From: Petrosia ficiformis
Lineage: Eukaryota > Porifera > Demospongiae > Haplosclerida > Petrosiidae
Assembly (NCBI GenBank): GCA_947044365.1
Contig: OX345636.1
Location: 7,894,001 to 7,958,000 of the forward strand
Reading direction: 5' to 3'
DNA length: 64,000 nucleotides
Below the pieces are notes generated by a model, which worked only from the letters and a program-made list of their open reading frames with translations, searched no databases and was not told where the DNA came from. A program made the position numbers and the translations under genes. Position 1 is the first letter of the stretch; the number at the start of each line of letters is the position of its first letter. Positions 50,187-61,263 of the stretch are shown in pieces.

Positions 50187-50695
50187 TTAATGTATAATAA
50201 TTTTAGATATTACAAAACACAATTTATCACTATTAATATATTCAGTGTTATAATTAGCATTGTATTCTAAATCACTGTGTGATATGAAGTCAGGTTCACC
50301 CCTTACACTAGGAGCTGTGTCTCCTTGTGTGACTCTTGTACGAGATTCTAATGGTGCATTGTAATGGTCGATAGTCTTCTCCACATGTCCCTTATCCTCC
50401 CTCCAATTGAGTAGTTGAATAGTAATCTCACTATTGAAAGGCCATTTTAAGCTCTCGTCATATTCACCTTTCATGAGCACCACACCCACACCTACATGTG
50501 TACCTGTACTACTACCGTAACCATTAGGATAAACTCGTAACTCTAGTTTGTATCCACTGGGTCCAGTATAGAATGGTTGACTATAGCACTGATCATCTAC
50601 TCTCTTGTGCTCACTAAAGTTGTACATAGTGAGAGGGAGGAGATAAGGGAACTCAGTTACAGGTGTAGGAATATACCAACTAGGTACATCTTGAC
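50187..50695 (-). CDS. MATH-domain exon with terminal stop
   Basis: An exon starting at a TTGCAG acceptor (50696, phase 1) reads GQDVPSWYIPTPV, then a MATH domain with YNFSEHKRVDD, GVVLMKGEYDESLKWPF, IQLLNWRED and YINSDKLCFVISKIII. It is the same cassette as at 55561-55046 and 5296-4781. The donor found in those copies is absent here and the frame ends at TAA (50189-50187), nine bases short of the usual exon end. No RING or zinc-finger exon is found upstream on this strand. It could be the last exon of a tandem-MATH gene (joined to the exon at 55561-55046, whose phase fits) or a degenerate duplicate. Confidence 0.75.
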
Positions 50696-50699
50696 CTGC

Positions 50700-53230
50700 A
50701 ATATAATAAATAATAAATAAATTATTAATAATTTGATAGTAAATCTAACAGGTATTGACTCCTATACTAGTAGGCTTTTCAATATCAACAAAGATGTGAA
50801 ATGATTGGAATTTGATTATGTCACTAGTACATGTTGTTTATAGTGTACTGAATATATTTACAAGTTATATTACATGTTTACAAGACTCATGTAGTGTTTC
50901 TATATTAATATAATATCAAGTATTATCACTAATATAATAATGTAAACATGTTATTATAATGTGATGAGTACTAAATTATAATATATCACATTATGATATT
51001 TCATGTTCTTTATACTAGGAACTAGATAATTATGATGTATATATCACAAGATGATATAAATATATTATTATATTTTATATCATCTAGTGTTATATCATGA
51101 ATGAATCATACTTTTGATATTTTTAGTGTCTGGATATTCATATTTATAATGTAAAGTAATGTATTACCTCATTATATTGATTTAAGTAACTACTAACTAA
51201 CAGACTTAGTGTTTATATTATCTGTTCAGTACTATACAAGATAAGAAATATGAACACAATCATCATCTATCATTATTTTATTATAATTATTGATTTGACT
51301 AGTTCAGTTTATGTGCAGATATATAATGAATATCCTAACATTAAAAATCCATTCAGATATATAGTAATTAAATGAATATTCAGATAGAATGGATATTCAT
51401 TCCAGTCCTAGTACATAGTCTTATAGAATATTATTATCATTATGATAGAAGGACAAATGTTGGTTGTGTTCAAATACAAATGTTCATCATAGTGTGGTTG
51501 TATTGAATGAGATTACTAACACAAAACATGTGATCCATCCTACAACTGATAGTTGTGTATATTAATAAACACTGAGTGTAGTATAAATATATTTCAATCA
51601 GTTCAGTGAATAGTGAAGAGTACATTTCACTGAATATAAATGTAATTATACACATGTAATGATAAATCATTCATATTAGTATAGTAACATATTATAATCA
51701 AAACTAAACCTATTAAATTATATTAATGATTATAATAATTACATAATGTGATGATCATAATCATAACCAGTATTCTTATTATTAAATCACTACATGTCTT
51801 GTAATATACTATAGTATAAAACTATTATATATGAAGTTATCACATTATTCATTAGCTAACTGTAAACTACAAGACAATGTATAAACATGACTATGAATAT
51901 AATTATGATGTAATTATCATTTGTTATCTCTATAGATATCTGTCTCCTGATTTTATAAGGAACATACTTCAGGGAAATACTACCTGGTACCTGGATCAAA
52001 ATGGTTGCTCATATCAGAGGAAATTGTAGGTATGGTTCATATAATATATACATGTACTATGGATGATGATGTCATACTAAATTACGCGCTTCTAAAATAT
52101 AAATTCAGTAGTACTGCTACAGCAATAAAAGCAATGGTGAGAAGATATAGCTCCTGAAAGATGAAGTCTTGTCTTTCAAATACTGAATCTAACAATTCTT
52201 GTCATGACTTTGCTGCACAAAATTGTCTGTAGCCTACCATGTTAATGAGACTAATACATTTGTAAGGTAACAGGTGATGTTATTTTCCTGCTACACAGAC
52301 TATTAATGTGTCTATCCAGGTTCATTTAACAGTCAGTTATAACAGATTTCATAACTCATAATGTCTGAATGAGTTATGACTAGATATCTAATGAATCTTA
52401 ATAGTCATGATGAATATATTATACATGTAATAAAAATAATTGTGAATGCCAACATTTATATCCACAACAATATTGACATAGGATAAGATACAGAGCTTCT
52501 GTGTGTTACTATACACATCTGTACTATAGTATAATTGCATGTGTATATCTTGTGTTATAGGGATATATTTGTAATCATAATATTCTCCTGAAGTACACAT
52601 GTAGTATAATTATAGGTATATAGTTAGTTATCTATTTACCATCTTTACTGTCTTCTCTTAGAAGGAATGCTCCTACTACTACTGTTTGTTATTACAACAT
52701 GCTGGTGGGCGTGGCACATGGACTTGATAAAAACACAACTTTTAAAATTTGAAAGGGGGTTTCCATGGAAACCAAAGAAACCCTACTAGATCCGCCACTG
52801 AACAGGGAATGCTGTTTTATTGAAACTTCCTGTTCGTTCTTCTAATGGTTTTACTCATCTCCTTCTAAAGCACTAGGTATGTCAAATGTTTATATCAAGT
52901 ACAAGTATTAGTTCATATGAAACCATTACATGTACATACATGTATACATGTACATGTACATGTACAGTGTTTTCCAATGACTTAATGGTATTCTTATATC
53001 CTTTAGTTTACTGTTAAGCAAATGTTATGTATCAGTGAGGCTCTCCCTTAATATGTCATTTTCCTGACAGAAAAATTGACAGGTAGGTGTGTGGTATGTA
53101 AACTTCTCATTTTAGGTACTAAATCTTTTAATTTTACGTAATAACAAAAGTATGTGATTAGTTACATCTTGTATTTGGTATACATGTATATGTACATTAA
53201 GCCTAAACGTTTCCAGTCTTGATCACTGTG
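50700..53230. other. AT-rich intron or spacer between MATH exons
   Basis: Very AT-rich and without a recognisable exon. Short minus frames at 51470-51670 and 52388-52600 show no domain. Confidence 0.45.
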
Positions 53231-53237
53231 TGGTAAT

Positions 53238-53475
53238 GATTCACTATATCTATAGTCCTGGTAACAGGATACAACTGAGATGTCTTCTCTTAGGATCCAG
53301 GCAACAATGAATATATATCTTTTCTGGAATTGATTATTGAATTTGGTCATTCCAATGATAGCCACTGGAGGTGGCTTATAACTGAAATAGTTTAAAAGCA
53401 AACACTCTTCTAGTCTGATTACCTGGACTATAGACACTGTTGTTTTTTAAACATTCCAGTCTTGTTGCCTGGACT
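53238..53475. repeat. CTATAGTCC repeat, copy 1
   Basis: Begins CTATAGTCCTGGTAACAGGA and ends GTTGCCTGGACTATAGACAC, so the ends are partly inverted. The same segment recurs at 53967-54190. A minus-strand frame across it is not supported as coding. Confidence 0.6.
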
Positions 53476-53966
53476 ATAGACACAGTGGTTTGGTTTTAAA
53501 TATACTTACATGTACATGTATGACATGAGTGTATGGGAATGAGACTGTGTAATAACATATGTATGTCATATGAACAGATGTTGTATATTAATACTCTTAT
53601 CTACAAGTACATGTAACTTGTGATATTTACTAGTAACATCGATCATTACTATTATATATAACAAGAAATGATTTTCATACATGTAAATATAATACTACTA
53701 GTTCATCTATTAGTGTTTCATCTACTAATTACTGTAGATTCATTTCATATATATCATCAAATGTGATCTATTCTTATAAAATAGGTACTTTCATTATTCA
53801 ATTAGTGAAGTAATGTCCTCTCTTTAAATGTTTACTATTCTGTTATTATATCAGAAGACTAATAAGTGTACTTCAAATTTTGTTAGTTTCCTATATATAC
53901 AAAATGACAGAATCATGATAGTTTAAGGAGAGGATATTGAATATCAAAAGTACATATTTAATATCT

Positions 53967-54190
53967 ATATCTATAGTCCTGGTAACAGGATCAATTGAAA
54001 ATATATGATTTTTCTAGAATTGATAATTGAATTTGGTCATTCCAATCAAACTTATAATCACACTTAAGCTCATAAAGGAATCATACATACATCTTGATAG
54101 CTAGTCGAGGTGGACTATAACTGAAATGATTTAATTGCAAACATTCCTGTCTTATTGCCTGGATTATAGACACAGTGGTTTGATTTTACA
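53967..54190. repeat. CTATAGTCC repeat, copy 2
   Basis: Shares CTATAGTCCTGGTAACAGGA, TTGAATTTGGTCATTCCAAT and ATAGACACAGTGGTTTG with copy 1, with a short internal insertion. Confidence 0.6.
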
Positions 54191-54974
54191 TGTACAATAC
54201 GCAAAATTAAATCACATTGGTAGTTAGGAATTAGATAAGCTTTTTGGGTTCATTGTTAATTATAAATGAAATGGTAATGTACAGACCAGAAGTAGACAAA
54301 ACAGGAGTAGATAGAACACAACAAGTCAATATCAAGTATAATAGATAATGAGTATGTGTTTAATTAATCACATGATGTATATAACAATTATGTGTAAGAA
54401 ACAAAATGGTTTGTGTAATTTGTGTTGATACAATTTATATTACATAAAGTGTGTGTATTAAATATAAAACAATGAATCATGTCAAATATGTAAATATCAA
54501 CTTGTAAATTTCATGTTCTTCTCTTATAATTATAATTATCACTAATTACAATCCAATTATCTGTACATCACTAATTATAATATTATAAATCTCTTCCTGA
54601 TGTTACATGTAATCATAATATTGTCCTGATTCATGTACTCCTGTTTCATATAATCACATTTCATCTACTAATTAATTTCCATTTATAAATTATATATGAG
54701 TCTGGTTGAGTTATTATGTGTACAAGACAGTATCTAGAGAGATGTATCTGTATCCCAGCTGATACACAAGGTTTAGAGAGAGAGGATTAAAGTTTGTGAG
54801 ATTATTCTGCTTATAATTATATTAAAATTAATGATAATACATGAATTACAAGTAGATGAAATGTGAGTAGACAAAACAGGAGTAGATGAACCTGTTCTAA
54901 ATAGTAATCATGAGAGGTGACATTATTATTATAATATCAGTTACATAACATAATAATAATTGATATAGATAATA

Positions 54975-55561
54975 TCATGTTACTACAAAGGGTCTATATG
55001 TATACATGTATGTAATGTTATATAATATACAATGTGTTTTATTACCTGTATGTATGATAACTTTAGACACTCTGAAACATAGTGTGTCGTTATGAAGGTA
55101 TTCTGTGTTGTTATCAGCATTATACTCTAAATCCTTGTGAGGAATGACTTCAGGTTTAACCACTGCACCTGGTGCTGTCTCTCCATCTGTTACTCTTGTA
55201 CGATATGCTATTGGTGCATTGTAGTGGTCAACGATCGTTTCCACATGTGCCTTATCCTCCCTCCAGTTTAGCAATTGAATAGTAATCTCACTATTCAATG
55301 GCCAGTTCAAAGTCTCATCATACTCCCCCTTCATGAGACGTACACCTACACTTAGGTGTGTATCTTTTCCAGAACCAAACCCATTAGCGTCAACCTCTAA
55401 TAATAATTTAAATCCATTTGTTGTGGAGTAAAAAGGTATACTATACCACTCATCACCAACTCTCTTGTGTTCATTGTAGTTGAACATTGTAATTGCACAT
55501 GGAGGGAGGAGGTGTGGGGACTGAGTCTCAGGAGGGATATACCAGGCTGGTATATCAGTAC
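54975..55561 (-). CDS. MATH-domain exon, symmetric phase 1-1
   Basis: The exon 55561-55046 is 516 nt, the same length as the MATH exon of the TRAF-like gene, with a phase 1 acceptor (ATCATAG) and phase 1 donor (CAGGTAAT). It reads GTDIPAWYIPPE, FNYNEHKRVGDEW, VRLMKGEYDETLNWPL, IQLLNWRED and TLCFRVSKVIIHT. Beyond the donor the frame stays open to TGA at 54975. A short last exon (54982-54975) is possible, or splicing to the MATH exon at 50695, whose phase also fits. No RING/TRAF zinc-finger exons were found upstream to 61 kb. It is likely part of a duplicated TRAF-like locus; the gene start is not located. Confidence 0.78.
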
Positions 55562-55869
55562 CTATGATAATAAATATAATAGTTAATACATAAAATTAAT
55601 TTACATAATTATAATATCTTCATGAGGTATAGTAACTATACTATTATTAGTAATGTGTAAATATATTTGAATAGTATATCATGAAAAGAAGTGGTCACAA
55701 TATAACTGATCTGGAATGTGTAATTATAATAATTATGTGAGTGTTGTATATAATAGATATGTTTAATATACTATACTTTTATGTATAGTTTAATAACTAG
55801 CATAACAATAATTATTAATATACTAGTTAATTACAATTATAGTATGTGGATATTGTATGTAATTGTTAT

Positions 55870-56345
55870 ATCATACATGTACCTCTGATCTCCACATGTA
55901 ATATATTGTTATTGATGGTATGGTGTCATCACAGTATCAATATATTACATGTGTACATGTGTACGTATGCTATATCTGTTTTGTACATGTAGCATGGAAA
56001 TGAAGTGGAAATGTTATTCCTTTCCTGAAGTTTTGTAATGGTTTATGGATTCATTCCTTATTTTGTAAAGAATAGACCTGTTAATTGTAGAATGTCATCA
56101 TTCTGTCAACATTTATCATGTGTCACTCACTACAAGTGCTTATGAAACATGATGTTTGTGTCCCTTTGATAATGGGTGTATAATTGGGATTTAAAATGTT
56201 TTGTTATTAATATCAGGTGTTATTAATTGTGTCACATACATCATGTATTTGTACTTTAGTATTCAATTACATGTACACAGTGTAACATGTATAATCAGGT
56301 TCATGTTTCATGTATATATCCTGACAGGGGTAGGGTTTATATCAT
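55870..56345. repeat. 460-bp duplicated segment, copy 1
   Basis: Matches 58425-58895 closely (GAAATGAAGTGGAAATGTTA, TTTGATAATGGGTGTATAAT). It begins with a 16-bp perfect inverted repeat (55893-55908 with 55938-55953). No open frame is shared. Confidence 0.85.
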
Positions 56346-56349
56346 ACTA

Positions 56350-56795
56350 TTGTAGTATAGTATCATAATAACATCTAATATTATTTCATGTGTTTATTTA
56401 CATGAAGTACAAGTCTATAATTGTTATTATGACATATATCATAATTTGGAATTAATTCACAAGAAAAGTAAAAAGTTCAACAGTTGAAGTGTGTATACAA
56501 ATTTAACAATTATTATACAATGTACTCAATTTTCTATTCACTGCACATGTAGCAAGTTTCCATAGGAACCGTATACATGTATTTCTAATAGAGTGTCATC
56601 TCATGTGTATAGGTACATGTATGTCATCTATATTGTCAGATAGATTTATGATAGCATATACAAAAGATAATACTTGTTATCATAAACACATGTTTACTAT
56701 GGAAACATGTTACTTGTATTTACATTTTAGTAGCTAATCACATGTACATATTTACCAATAAAGCTACTACATCTGTGTTTTATACAACATTATAT
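56350..56795. other. AT-rich spacer
   Basis: No gene or repeat unit recognised. Confidence 0.4.
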
Positions 56796-56797
56796 GT

Positions 56798-57702
56798 GCT
56801 GTTGAATATGCCCCTTCTAATGAAACCCTATTGTACATGTACATGTACATGTATTATTATCTTAACAGGTCCTATTGACTCCTGTGCTATTGAATACCCC
56901 CTTCTAATGAAACCCTATTGTACATGTACATGTATTATTATCTTAACAGGTCCTATTGACTCCTGTGCTATTGAATACCCCCCTTCTAATGAAACCCTAT
57001 TGTACATGTACATGTATTAATATCTTAACAGGTCCTATTGACTCTTGTTATATCGAATACCCCCTTCTAAATGAAACTCTGCTACATGTACATTGTATAC
57101 ATGTATGTACGTGTACATGTATTATCTTACTTTACCAACAGGTCCTATTGACTCCTGTGCTATTGAATACCCCCCTTCTAATGAAACCCTATTGTACATG
57201 TACATGTATTAATATCTTAACAGGTCCTATTGACTCCTGTGCTATTGAATACCCCGTTCTAAATGAAACTCTGCTACATGTACATTGTATATGTACATGT
57301 ACATGTATTATCTTACTTTACCAACAGGTCCTATTGACTCCTGTGCTATTGAATACGCCCCTTCTAATGAAACCGTATTGTACATGTACATGTATTATTA
57401 TCTTAACAGGTCCTATTGACTCCTGTGCTATTGAATACCCCCTTCTAATGAAACCCTATTGTACATGTACATGTATTATTATCTTAACAGGTCCTATTGA
57501 CTCTTGTGCTATTGAATACCCCCCTTCTAATGAAACCCTATTGTACATGTACATGTATTATTATCTTAACAGGTCCTATTGACTCTTGTGCTATTGAATA
57601 CCCCCTTCTAAATGAAACTCTGCTACATGTACATTGTATATGTACATGTACATGTATTATCTTACTTTACCAACAGGTCCTATTGACTCCTGTGCTATTG
57701 AT
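56798..57702. repeat. Minisatellite of about 81- and 104-bp units
   Basis: Ten copies of ACAGGTCCTATTGACTC are spaced by two kinds of linker: a short one (CTTCTAATGAAACCCTATTG, TACATGTACATGTATTATTA) and a longer one (AAATGAAACTCTGCTACATG with CTTACTTTACCAACAG). Plus-strand frames through it are repetitive and judged non-coding. Confidence 0.9.
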
Positions 57703-58065
57703 TTGGCGAAAATTATGACCAGTAAGAAGTTGCGTCATTCCTGTGGGCTAGGTCAATTAATGGGTGTGGTGGTAAAAGAACGCGCATTCGAGACCAGCAG
57801 AAAGAAAGCTGCCTTAGCTAAGTAGCTTACGTAGAAACTGGAACTACTAGCTAGCTATTCTGTCTGAAATATACCCCTACAAGGTCCTTTGAAAGGTCAG
57901 GAGAGTAGATAATCAAAATAATAACTATAATAAGCTGTTATCTTTCATGCTTGATAAAGTCAGCCATGATTACTGAATGCTGGACACCACAAAGCAGTCA
58001 TAGGGATACTTTTATAAATTTGTAAAGCAATCATAGGGATGTTTTTTTTCTCTATAATTATACAC
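57703..58065. mobile_element. CATCCCTATG-family MITE, left end lost
   Basis: The body follows the copy at 23092-23532 (GTCAATTAATGGG, AAAGGTCAGGAGAGTAGATA, ATGCTGGACACCACAAAGCA) and ends with the full right TIR AAAGCAATCATAGGGATG at about 58026-58043. Its left part is replaced by the minisatellite. Confidence 0.75.
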
Positions 58066-58424
58066 TTGTTATAATAATGTTATATATAGTATGTGGTGTT
58101 GGTTATAATAGATATGTACAATACTACATGTTATAATAATTATTATAATAATGTTATATAGTATGTGGTGTTGTTTATAATATATATAATTATAATATTC
58201 TACATGTTATGTATAATTATAATTAAACAATACTCACATATTTTAGTTTAGTAAATAACAACTATTGCTCTACCTAAATTCCAAATTTAGTTAGTTTCCT
58301 GTTCAAAATGACTAGTAATGAACATTTAAATGTAAGCATTTGACCAAATTATTATTTGACAAATAACTGATTTTCATATCCATAAGTCACATATGAGTGT
58401 TGTTTGTAATAGTTATATAATACA

Positions 58425-58895
58425 TGTACCTACAAGTGCCACATGGAATATATTTTTATTGAGAGTGTGGTCACTGTTGTATCATCACAGTGATAATATA
58501 TATTCCATGTGTACATGTGGAGGTATACTATAACTGTTTTGTACATGTAGCATGGAAATGAAGTGGAAATGTTATTCCTTTCCAGTAGTTATGTAATGGT
58601 TTATGGATTCACTCCTTATCTTGTAAATATACCTGTTAATTGTCGAATGTCATCTTTTTGTCAACATTTATCATGTGTCACTCACTACAAGTGATTATGA
58701 AACATGATATTTGTGTCCCTTTGATAATGGGTGTATAATTGGGATTTAAAATGTTTTGTTATTAATATCAGGTGTTATTAATTGTTTCACATACATCATG
58801 TATTTGTACTTTAGTATTCAATTACATGTACACAGTGTAACATGTATAATCAGGTTCATGTTTCATGTACATGTATATATCCTCACAGGGGTAGG
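58425..58895. repeat. 460-bp duplicated segment, copy 2
   Basis: Same order and near-identical sequence as 55870-56345. Its leading inverted repeat (58440-58453 with 58498-58511) is preserved, although the bases differ from copy 1. Confidence 0.85.
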
Positions 58896-58899
58896 TCAT

Positions 58900-60110
58900 A
58901 CTATCATACATATGGAGGAGGTTAGTACCTATATATAACAGTAGCCCATGTAAGAATAAACTGTTGAATTATATGCAGGAGTGTTTGACATCTGTATTAC
59001 ACACTGTACTAGTTATGTTATATACACACAAGGGTTTTCATAATTCTCAAAATATGTTTTAATTGTCAACCCATTGTGTCTGAAAAATGATCATCAAATA
59101 TCACAATACATTCATACATGTCAACCCAACAAGTGTTTAGGAGTACATAATATATTTATGATATAAATGGTCACTATTATCAGTATTGAAAAATGTGCCA
59201 AGTGGGTGTGTTTAGGTGTGGTTTAATCAATAATCAATCATTACACATGGTGCGCAGAAAGTTGATAATTAGACCTACGTATGTACATTATGATGATATA
59301 ACTTTAGGATAAAAAAGTATTAAGTATAATACTGGTATAATATATTACTTATTATTACTGGATCACATGATCTAGTAAATGGTTACATATTATAATCACA
59401 GCTGCTGTTATTATTTTCCTGTCCATTCATTGTTGTTCATATTATAACTAGCAATAGGTATATTGAACAGTTGAGACAACATTTTTTACAGTATAACAAT
59501 CATTAACTATTATGAACTAACACTTACACACACCTCATCATACCATATCTTTTTATTAAAGTATAATGATAATAATAATTATTATTAACTCGTGTCATAC
59601 CAGGATATAATAGGATCAAATGAAATGTGTAATTGTAACATACATGTACATGTAACATAACAGGGTAAAATTATATCATAATGTGGATAGGTCTATATGA
59701 GTATAGATAATATATTACATTATACTAAAGAAACTTACAAGTTCTAATTTACAAGAGTCATGTACTGTTTATCAATAACACATTAACCACTAATAACACA
59801 TTATATTTTGAATCCGGAATCTATATTTCTTCATTTATGGAACAATCTGAATATTTCTATCCATAAATGCAACAATAATTGCATTAATATACCAGGTTGT
59901 GTTTCATCAAGCAAATTTATATGTAAGCACACTATTTACCCTCAGTTATAAGACAATGACTGCAAAACAACCGAGTTGCACCAAACATATATAATTAATT
60001 ATATTCTCAAGCTAACTGCATGAAATGACACTTTTCTGTAAGAAAATTATTCTATTATTAACACTTCAATAGTTTCTGCCAGATTAAATATGAAACCATG
60101 ACGATATTAT
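58900..60110. other. AT-rich spacer, no gene seen
   Basis: No exon-like frame. Upstream exons of the MATH gene were looked for here and not found. Confidence 0.4.
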
Positions 60111-60114
60111 ATAC

Positions 60115-61110
60115 TAGGTATTGAAATATCAAAACCCTAGTGAAATTAGGCTATTGAACCATTACCAATTCAATACTAGGTATTGAAATATCAAAACCAT
60201 TACCACATTCAATTACTAGGTATTGAAATATCAAAACCATTACCACATTCAATACTAGGTATTGAAATATCAAAATCATTGACATTCAATACTAGGTATT
60301 GAAATATCAAAACCATTACAGCATTCAATACTAGATATTGAAATATCAAAACCATTACCACATTCAATTACTAGGTATTGAAATATCAAAACCATTACCA
60401 CATTCAATACTAGGTATAGAAATATCAAAACCCTAGTGAAATTAGGGTATTGAAATATCAAGACCATTACAGCATTCAATACTAGGTATTGAAATATCAA
60501 AACCATTGCAGGTATTGAAATATTAAACCCCTGAGTGAAATTAGGGTATTGAAATATCAAAACCCTAGTGAAATTAGGCTATTGAACCATTACCAATTCA
60601 ATACTAGGTATTGAAATATCAAAACCATTACCACATTCAATTACTAGGTATTGAAATATCAAAACCATTACCACATTCAATACTAGGTATAGAAATATCA
60701 AAACCCTAGTGAAATTAGGGTATTGAAATATCAAGACCATTACAGCATTCAATACTAGGTATTGAAATATCAAAACCATTGCAGGTATTGAAATATTAAA
60801 CCCCTGAGTGAAATTAGGGTATTGAAATATCAAAACCATTACCACATTCAATACTAGGTATTGAAATATCAAAACCATTACCACATTCAATACTAGGTAT
60901 TGAAATATCAAAATCATTGACATTCAATACTAGGTATAGAAATATCAAAACCACAATGACAGTACTAGGTATAGAAATATCAAAACCCTAGTCAAATTAG
61001 GGTATTGAAATATCAAGACCATTACAGCATTCAATACTAGGTATTGAAATATCAAAACCATTGCAGGTATTGAAATATTAAACCCCTGAGTGAAATTAGG
61101 GTATTGAAAT
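60115..61110. repeat. Higher-order minisatellite, GGTATTGAAATATCAAAACC
   Basis: The core GGTATTGAAATATCAAAACC recurs with linkers ATTACCACATTCAATACTA and CTAGTGAAATTAGG. A block of about 430 bp (starting near 60119) is repeated from about 60549 and again in part near 60960. Minus frames (60276-60923) are artefacts. Confidence 0.9.
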
Positions 61111-61263
61111 ATCAACTACATGTAGGTATATTAATATCAATGTTAAATTATGTTATTAATCAAATTTCAAAGAAGCTACATGTAACTATTTCATAAATGT
61201 ATTATTATATATAACATACATAATAATTATAATAAATGTAATAATTTTACTATCCTCAGTTGA

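Noticed and set aside
56742..57825. Plus-strand ORFs with repeated GPIDSCAIEYP
   Set aside because: Translation of a minisatellite. The frame changes between linker types and continues into a MITE.
60276..60923. Minus-strand ORFs with repeated VLIFQYL
   Set aside because: They come from the GGTATTGAAATATC minisatellite. No independent coding evidence.
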